From Chromera velia (lineage: Eukaryota > Sar > Chromeraceae), in assembly GCA_018398765.1 (NCBI GenBank), contig JAHBMJ010000109.1:1-15000 (forward strand): DNA of 15,000 nucleotides, in the 5' to 3' direction. Position numbers and translations under genes: made by a program. Below, in pieces: positions 9,601-15,000 of the stretch. Positions within the stretch are counted from its first letter, which is position 1. The number at the start of each line of letters is the position of its first letter. Below the pieces are notes generated by a model. That model was given only the letters and a program-made list of their open reading frames with translations, was not told the origin of the DNA and ran no database searches.

Positions 9601-10232
9601 TCACCCGCATTGACCAGGAGTACAGCGACGTCAGAGCACGATTCAAGGCAGGAGACTGTCAAGTCACCTGCGTCCATATCGGATGCCCATCAGAGCCCTT
9701 CACCGCTCCCGTTCTGTCCCGTCATTTGAACAGAGAGACCCATGCGCTCCGGGAGGGGGCGCGTGTGGAGGCTTCAGAGGAGAGGGTCAGAAGGGAGATG
9801 GAGGAGGAGTACAGAGAGAAACTGCGGAAAGCGCTGATGGAAGACGGGGCGCAGAGGAGAGTGAGAGATATCACAGAGGACATCCTCACTCTCAAGTGCC
9901 CTCGCTGTCGTGCGGCATTTCTTGACTTTGCTAATTGTGCCGCGTTGACGTGCAGGAGCTGCAACTGCGGTTTTTGTGGTTATTGTTTGAAGAACTGCGG
10001 GTCGGACGCACACGATCACGTGCCCCGCTGTCCTGTTGCAAGAGAGGTGGGTGCGCGTCTGAACATGCAGTTTGGGATGTTCCCAGGGAGTGTGGAGGAC
10101 TGGGAGCGGTTTCAGAAAGAGCGTCAGACCGACAGGGTGAGGGAGGTATTGGGAAGCCTCAATGCAGAAGAGAGGAATAAAGTGACACAGCTGCTGCAGC
10201 CGCTGTTGCAAGAGAGGAGGATTCATCTTTGA
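187..10232 (+). CDS. Ankyrin-repeat / protein kinase / RING-Rcat-like protein, 20 exons
   Basis: Join of 187-636, 833-937, 1119-1223, 1444-1542, 1849-1953, 2156-2260, 2441-2539, 2854-2958, 3166-3264, 3619-3723, 3981-4079, 4369-4473, 4758-4862, 5055-5153, 5447-5551, 5716-5820, 6047-6145, 6457-6561, 6741-6845 and 7110-10232, giving 1808 aa. Every junction is GT-AG and phase 0, and acceptors are nearly all tgcag or ttcag. Domains by residue: charged head with basic clusters 1-118; ankyrin N-cap 119-150; 18 repeats 151-768; C-cap from 769; poly-Ala 880-888; helical/coiled-coil region to about 1290; kinase about 1296-1555; RING-like 1564 to about 1640; Rcat-like 1698-1742. Ankyrin stacks bind proteins, so a role in recruiting substrates for phosphorylation or ubiquitylation is inferred. 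Introns are 164-354 bp and every retained intron quickly meets a stop. The start is uncertain: ATG 187 is the first in frame, but a good acceptor at 152-153 suggests an upstream exon. The exact gene is not recognised. Confidence 0.88.
250..438 (+). repeat. Three NLS-like basic repeats in exon 1
   Basis: Codons at 250, 325 and 409 start the related segments DSKRQRIEET, DSKKQKREET and ETKKQRRGER, spaced 75 and 84 bp apart. Each has a four- or five-residue basic core of monopartite nuclear-localisation type. The 15-bp string gaggagacggaagag also occurs twice (346-360, 466-480), which supports internal duplication of this purine-rich DNA. Nuclear import is inference. Confidence 0.55.
833..937 (+). 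CDS. Exon 2: ankyrin repeat, type A1 (35 aa)
   Basis: Starts after tctgcag and ends at gtgaga. It reads EGWSALHIAADREQ then PSPEIVQILVEAGVDVKAVDK. The two-residue expansion (REQPSPE) between the helices marks the A type. First member of unit 1. Confidence 0.9.
1119..1223 (+). CDS. Exon 3: ankyrin repeat, type A2 (35 aa)
   Basis: Flanked by gtgcag and gtgagt. The second helix reads ETIKALVEGGVDIKAVTK. The I-K-A-L-V-E and G-V-D-I pattern is the A2 signature. Confidence 0.9.
1444..1542 (+). CDS. Exon 4: ankyrin repeat, type B (33 aa)
   Basis: Flanked by attgcag and a weaker donor, gtcggt. Contains SALHLSVLYGHPRTVATLLE, the canonical-length repeat with a GHP turn. Closes unit 1. Followed by a 306-bp intron with no other coding signal. 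Confidence 0.87.
1849..1953 (+). CDS. Exon 5: ankyrin repeat, type A1 (35 aa)
   Basis: Flanked by ttcttcag and gtgagt. Contains NGWPPLHCAANREEPSLE and EIVKILVEAAADVKAVDK. Opens unit 2. Confidence 0.9.
2156..2260 (+). CDS. Exon 6: ankyrin repeat, type A2 (35 aa)
   Basis: Flanked by tatgcag and gtgagt. Contains NGRTALHLAAGRDDH and GLIKTLVEVGVDITVVDE. Somewhat diverged in the inter-helix turn. Confidence 0.9.
2441..2539 (+). CDS. Exon 7: ankyrin repeat, type B (33 aa)
   Basis: Flanked by gttgcag and gtgagg. Contains TGRTALHSAALQGHPQTVAV and LLEAGADAKAVDK. Closes unit 2. The following 314-bp intron holds no recognisable exon. Confidence 0.9.
2854..2958 (+). CDS. Exon 8: ankyrin repeat, type A1 (35 aa)
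   Basis: Flanked by tttgcag and gtgagc. Contains VEWPALHHAVLREQPSPE and IVKMLVEAGADVKAVNE. It is followed directly by a B exon, so unit 3 lacks A2. Confidence 0.9.
3166..3264 (+). CDS. Exon 9: ankyrin repeat, type B (33 aa)
   Basis: Flanked by ctcgcag and gtcagt. Contains RGDSVLHSAALYAHPVAVMA and LLEAGVDVKTANE. The entry D-G-x-T is altered to R-G-D-S and the GHP turn is AHP. Confidence 0.86.
3265..3618 (+). other. Longest ankyrin-region intron (354 bp)
   Basis: Lies between a B exon and the next A1 exon. All such B-to-A1 introns are long (306, 314, 354, 289, 293 and 311 bp), whereas A1-to-A2 introns are mostly 164-202 bp, with one of 284. It ends in a T-rich tract and tctctgcag. No cryptic ankyrin exon or other gene is seen here or in the other introns over 300 bp (1543-1848, 2540-2853, 6146-6456). 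Confidence 0.7.
3619..3723 (+). CDS. Exon 10: ankyrin repeat, type A1 (35 aa), diverged
   Basis: Flanked by tctgcag and gtgagg. Contains DGCLALHRAAIRIPPSPD and IVRMLVEAGTVVEAKDE. The tip GADVKAVD is altered to GTVVEAKD. Unit 4 also lacks an A2 exon. Confidence 0.87.
3981..4079 (+). CDS. Exon 11: ankyrin repeat, type B (33 aa)
   Basis: Flanked by cctgcag and gtgagt. Contains GAETALHKAARTGHPQTVEA and LLEMRADVNAEDN. Close to the general ankyrin consensus. Confidence 0.9.
4369..4473 (+). CDS. Exon 12: ankyrin repeat, type A1 (35 aa)
   Basis: Flanked by tatgcag and gtgagt. Contains VGWPALFFAVSREEPSPE and LVRMLVEAGADVKAVDE. The LH pair is replaced by LF. Retention of the next intron stops translation within four codons. 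Confidence 0.9.
4648..4684 (+). repeat. TGG/TTG triplet microsatellite in an intron
   Basis: A short run of TGG units passes into TTG/TCG units inside the intron between exons 12 and 13. This is the longest A1-to-A2 intron (284 bp), so the repeat may explain its length. Confidence 0.7.
4758..4862 (+). CDS. Exon 13: ankyrin repeat, type A2 (35 aa)
   Basis: Flanked by tgtgcag and gtgagc. Contains DGYSALHVAAKQKLPSPE and IIKMLVEAGVDTKAVDE. A2 is recognised by II-K and GVD. Confidence 0.9.
5055..5153 (+). CDS. Exon 14: ankyrin repeat, type B (33 aa)
   Basis: Flanked by atttcag and an unusual donor, gtaggt. Contains DGETALHFAAGYGHPLAVSA and LLEAGADVNAVDD. Nearly consensus. Closes unit 5. Confidence 0.9.
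5447..5551 (+). CDS. Exon 15: ankyrin repeat, type A1 (35 aa)
   Basis: Flanked by cttgcag and gtgagt. Contains SGFSALLSAVDREQPSPE and IIKMLAEAGADLKAVDK. Opens unit 6. Confidence 0.9.
5716..5820 (+). CDS. Exon 16: ankyrin repeat, type A2 (35 aa)
   Basis: Flanked by cgtgcag and gtgcgt, the only A-type donor that departs from gtgag. Contains DEWSALHFAARRKNPSIE and IIRALVEVGVDIEAVDK. Confidence 0.9.
6047..6145 (+). CDS. Exon 17: ankyrin repeat, type B (33 aa)
   Basis: Flanked by acttcag and gtgagt. Contains DGNTALHCAAAGGHPRIVAA and LLEASANVNAVRK. Closes unit 6. Confidence 0.9.
6457..6561 (+). CDS. Exon 18: ankyrin repeat, type A1 (35 aa)
   Basis: Flanked by cttgcag and gtgagt. Contains DGLLALFFVTNRRESSPE and IVRLLKEAGADMKAVDK. 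The intron begins with the same 15 bases (gtgagtgagtagatg) as the intron after exon 12. Confidence 0.9.
6741..6845 (+). CDS. Exon 19: ankyrin repeat, type A2 (35 aa)
   Basis: Flanked by tgtgcag and gtgagt. Contains NGRSALHMAIRRSEPSLE and TIKALVEPGVDVKVLDK. Last full cassette before the large exon. Confidence 0.9.
7110..10232 (+). CDS. Exon 20: ankyrin C-cap, helical linker, kinase, RING/Rcat-like end
   Basis: Starts after ttgtgcag and runs 1040 codons to TGA without an intron. The first residues (RRKTAADYA, then DIVQYLRRAG) form a capping ankyrin repeat in the slot where a B exon is expected. A Ser/Ala/Pro linker with nine alanines follows. Next come long amphipathic stretches rich in Glu, Arg and Leu (for example EEARKLEIELRVLRE), likely coiled coil, then the kinase and the two cysteine clusters. 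The C-terminus is helical and charged. An ATG at 7098 in the same frame lies inside the preceding intron and is not needed. Confidence 0.88.
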   Translation, partial: RRKTAADYAPDRPDIVQYLRRAGEIQDAAERWSLRDAAACFRACLLRARRPASLDPSPSSVPRLTETDGLWGLPVEAWGEMVRILRLIGVKEEEHMSGGPPLGAASLSPPVAAAAAAAAASVSPASLRVRTLSSLLSEGMAAVQGLKEALNHADAFRALQGSLRERVEEGNSRYLSHRDREVVAEAPCPIAAEETIKRDTARLELQEALRASLRLGNAASESLRALAERTGDSSPSVDRVSVEVLAEHLEKACTEMSRGDALPPPQSDSFADLSFAQLCKETLCLADEWVEGRKAAVRELRSRVESARKNFAERLFGDVSLLPPEERVCAELESAEKAQTEVHLQMQRLDDAHSSRENGKGVVKQIVRMCVEVLRRLREVIGLSDLIETAEKEAGQTAQGVCLYEEGGGSESPLARPLSSLSGFLREHEQQKKNENRLELKIALARVEEDEEEARKLEIELRVLRESSNGRDLPASIARERARLLSLASLHFPELLWEGGTFLPLVRLDVQQVVRTEAPSMLERGLLVQGRICSRDFTNETLISEPSPQSGRFARVTACSDLQGGQWVLKRYEIGGAGGSRYFHRQAAMLQDLLHPHLVHVTAVWQEGAYGFLQMPRYPGGDLAAWMDARPAEGGRDSRESLRLAEDLLSALAFLHQRGKVHCDVKPNNIFLTAAGRGVLGDLDGVKDVNPAAAAPDSVLLFPVAATTCLHTTSGYVAPEVKGGGRMTPAGDVFAAGVVLQELLGGGVLEGEPERAEAFREMLGRMRSDDPSARPSASEALQSRLFSREMAETAQCVACYEVLLCSRGVSCTAPSPHFLCAECLNRHVEALTRIDQEYSDVRARFKAGDCQVTCVHIGCPSEPFTAPVLSRHLNRETHALREGARVEASEERVRREMEEEYREKLRKALMEDGAQRRVRDITEDILTLKCPRCRAAFLDFANCAALTCRSCNCGFCGYCLKNCGSDAHDHVPRCPVAREVGARLNMQFGMFPGSVEDWERFQKERQTDRVREVLGSLNAEERNKVTQLLQPLLQERRIHL
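7443..7469 (+). repeat. GCN triplet run encoding nine alanines
   Basis: Nine GCT/GCC codons in a row sit in the flexible Pro/Ser/Ala segment that separates the ankyrin stack from the helical linker. The codons are mixed, so this is an old or slowly slipping tract. Confidence 0.85.
8690..9476 (+). other. Protein kinase domain within exon 20
   Basis: Residues about 1296-1555. Visible motifs: beta-3 lysine in WVLKRY (K1338); catalytic loop HCDVKPNN with D1432, K1434 and N1437; a DFG-position DLDG (D1450); GYVAPE with E1488; GDVFAAGVVLQEL of helix F (D1500); and RPSASEAL near the end. The fold is a Ser/Thr-type kinase. Departures: no GxGxxG loop is visible (SPQSGRFARV instead), the usual helix-C Glu appears to be Gln in HRQAAMLQ, and the DFG glycine is Asp. 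The ATP-positioning lysine, catalytic Asp and metal Asp are all present, so activity is possible but unproven. Confidence 0.85.
9495..9700 (+). other. RING-like zinc cluster within exon 20
   Basis: Begins directly after the kinase with CVAC (C1564, C1567), then C1573, C1579, H1585, C1588 and C1591 (HFLCAEC), and later GDCQVTC...GC. The C-x2-C ... H-x2-C-x2-C order fits a RING1-type zinc site, with loose spacing. An E2-binding role is inferred only from its partner cluster downstream. Confidence 0.6.
9897..10034 (+). other. RING2/Rcat- or IBR-like Cys/His cluster within exon 20
   Basis: Residues 1698-1742 follow C-x2-C-x9-C-x4-C-x2-C-x4-C-x2-C, then C1731, H1736, H1738 and C1742. In RBR ubiquitin ligases the third cysteine of RING2, after C-x2-C-x9 and before x4-C, is the catalytic one; here that is C1711 (FANCAALTC). 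An IBR reading of the later cysteines is also possible. About 50 charged helical residues, not a clear IBR, lie between this cluster and the RING-like one. Confidence 0.6.
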
Positions 10233-10420
10233 TCAGGTGGAGCTCGCGAAGGGTCTGTAGCAATGGATGCACTGACACTAGGGCCGGGTGACTAGGCCTC
10301 TTTGGAAAGGCAGGGTGACCCACAGCAGGACTCGCATTCTTGTGCAATCAAAAGGTCTGGGAAAATGTTTTCAAAGTTGTACCCTCACTCGCATCTGTAC
10401 ACCTCTCAAGTTGCGTTCTT

Positions 10421-11003
10421 TTTTTTAATTGAATTTTTTGTATTGTTTCATCACAAAAACACTAAAAATGTTAGTACGTGCCAATCCTACAACTAGTCCT
10501 ACAATTAATTAAATATTAGAATTACAAGCTCATGATTGAAGCACAATTTATACGTTAAAAAACTTTACATTGTTACTTAAAACTTGTGTTGTATGATTAT
10601 TCTATGTAATCTAATACTACTCTAAAAAACATAAAAGGCATAGCGTACAGAAATTGCTAGAGAAATTCAATGGAGATTCTGTTAAAAAATTTACCAGTGT
10701 TGTCTGGCTTTTGATTGAGAAGAACATCATAGCTAGATGATCCAAGTAGTAGATCGAAGTGCTTTGTCTTTTAGCATTTTAATTACGCATAGTATATATA
10801 TTATAATATATATACGTCGCACACCCCTATATAGGTATACCTAGACGCATGATACCTTATTGATCTAACACCCAAACCCCGATTCGATCGAAATAGCCTG
10901 ATGCTAACATGTATAACGGAAAATAATGATGATAAAATATCAAGGTCATGAAAGCTAGCTATTGGATTAAAGTAGATTAAATTTGATTTACATTCCAGGT
11001 TTT
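10421..11003. other. AT-rich block
   Basis: Composition drops sharply: 10501-10620 has only 27 G or C in 120 bases. The block is rich in TTAATTAA-like and TATATA words, and holds a near-duplicate pair, tcctacaacta and tcctacaatta (10485, 10497). No terminal repeats or target-site duplication were found. Confidence 0.75.
10792..10815. repeat. Perfect 24-bp TA-rich palindrome
   Basis: Left arm gtatatatatta is followed directly by its exact reverse complement, with no spacer. A second short palindrome, aggtatacct, lies at 10833-10842. It could extrude as a cruciform or act as a terminator or replication-prone site; function is unknown. Confidence 0.9.
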
Positions 11004-11318
11004 TCCCGGGGGCCACTGCCGGGGGATGCTGGGAGGACCGGCTTGCATCATTTATATAGCTAGTTATATAGTTTTACTATTAGTAGTTTTACATAGACGG
11101 ACACCGCCCGGGATGCAGATTTCCCTAAAAATTTCCACATGATCGAGGAATACCGTATGGATTCTTTTCCCGCTAACCTACATTGCGTGAGATGCACCCA
11201 TTTACTATGCAAATACGAGTCTGTCCCCTGAGGCAGGCATGCGCTTGCGCCTTGCTCTGCATGGGCACGACTCGGCACGACGCTCTAGACGATAGACGAC
11301 ACTCAAGCACAAAGTCAC

Positions 11319-14313
<2,995 letters not shown>

Positions 14314-15000
14314 GCAGAAAGAGAGACAGGTCAGGGGAGGTATTACAAAACCATGCGAGCACGAGTCAAATCTCCCACCGTCCAAACTTTGAGGGGCGTT
14401 TCAGAGAAGCTCGCACCGAGTCTGCGCCTGTACAGAATCCCCGCAACAATTCCACGAATTCATTCATGCATCCGCGATGAAGATCCGGTCGCCAGATGGA
14501 CGACCACTAGACCGCTCCTTTGGCTCGGCACAGTGTGCAAACAGTATGTGGTAGTGCCAGGCAGGCATGGGGCCTTCGTGAAGGAAGTGATTTTCTCGAA
14601 GACCTGATCACCATGCATGAAATGATGATCAAAGAGCGCATTGAAGGAAAGTTTAGGAAAGTCTTTCGGGTGCAAACGCAAAATTGCACTGGCACCATTT
14701 TTCAAGAAATTACTAAGCGATCCTTTGGTGATTGATTCTTTGTATAAGGAAAAAAAAAAAAAAAAAAAGGGTGGGCAAGCGCATGAGAGGAAAGGAAGAA
14801 AAGAAGGTTGAGAAAATAAGGGGCAAATTAATGGGGAGAGTCTCTTTGAAGTTGTTTTCCGCCGTCAAAGGGTGGCCTTTGTCAAGGGGACAAACTTTTA
14901 GAAAGTTTTTGCCCTGCCTCTCCCCTCTTTTCGTTGTTTTCCGAGTCCTACTTTACCGCCGCTTGAGAAATAAACCGCAGTAAAAGTGATCAATGAGCAG
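14314..15000 (-). other. Upstream flank of the transporter gene
   Basis: Should hold the transporter promoter and 5' UTR. A19 runs from 14750 to 14768 on the + strand (T-run relative to the gene), and purine-rich sequence follows. Short open frames exist on both strands, but none has a recognisable motif or a convincing start. No other gene can be supported. Confidence 0.6.

Larger units (their letters stand above)
10233..11318. other. Intergenic region between convergent 3' ends
   Basis: 1086 bp separate the two stop codons and should hold both 3' UTRs. The first ~190 bp has ordinary composition. The centre is AT-rich, and a GC-rich patch lies at about 11004-11040. No ORF, tRNA or AATAAA-type signal could be placed with confidence on either strand. 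Confidence 0.75.

Noticed and set aside
10860-10890. A possible tRNA T-arm (ttcgatcga) in the intergenic region
   Set aside because: No matching stems, anticodon arm or acceptor stem could be built on either strand.
14520-14768. A short open frame followed by A19, as in a retroposed mRNA with a poly(A) tail
   Set aside because: The frame has no ATG start or recognisable protein, and no target-site duplication was found. The A-run alone is weak evidence.

Overview
The window is nuclear DNA from a protist. Both genes are split by GT-AG introns, and GC is moderate in the genes. One gene is built from many tiny exons that each encode one ankyrin repeat. This style, with the ankyrin/kinase/zinc-binding domain mix, is what I would expect from a photosynthetic alveolate such as Chromera. 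That assignment is inference; nothing in the window proves it.

Left two thirds (about 154-10232, + strand): one gene of at least 20 exons, read here as an 1808-residue protein. Exon 1 encodes a charged, glycine-rich head with three NLS-like basic clusters and an ankyrin N-cap. Exons 2-19 are 18 cassettes of exactly 105 or 99 bp, all phase 0, one ankyrin repeat each. Exon 20 is a single 3.1-kb exon carrying an ankyrin C-cap, a long helical region, a protein kinase domain, a RING-like cysteine cluster, and a terminal cysteine/histidine cluster like the RING2 (Rcat) domain of RBR ubiquitin ligases. The cassettes follow a higher-order order, A1 (35 aa), A2 (35 aa), B (33 aa), repeated about seven times. 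A2 is cleanly missing from the third and fourth units.

Middle (10233-11318): a gap between the 3' ends of two convergent genes. It contains a strongly AT-rich block with a perfect 24-bp TA-rich palindrome.

Right (11319-14313, - strand): a two-exon gene for a 661-residue NRAMP-superfamily transporter. Its intron splits TM1 and holds a compound microsatellite of about 430 bp, of which 391 bp is almost pure polypurine. The canonical metal-binding motifs of TM1 and TM6 are replaced, and about 205 hydrophilic residues are inserted between TM6 and TM7. TGCATG-type motifs cluster around its 5' end. The last 690 bp is upstream flank with an A19 run and no recognisable gene.

The two genes show no functional link. 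The first looks like a scaffold/signalling protein that could couple repeat-mediated binding to phosphorylation and ubiquitin transfer. The second is a membrane transporter.
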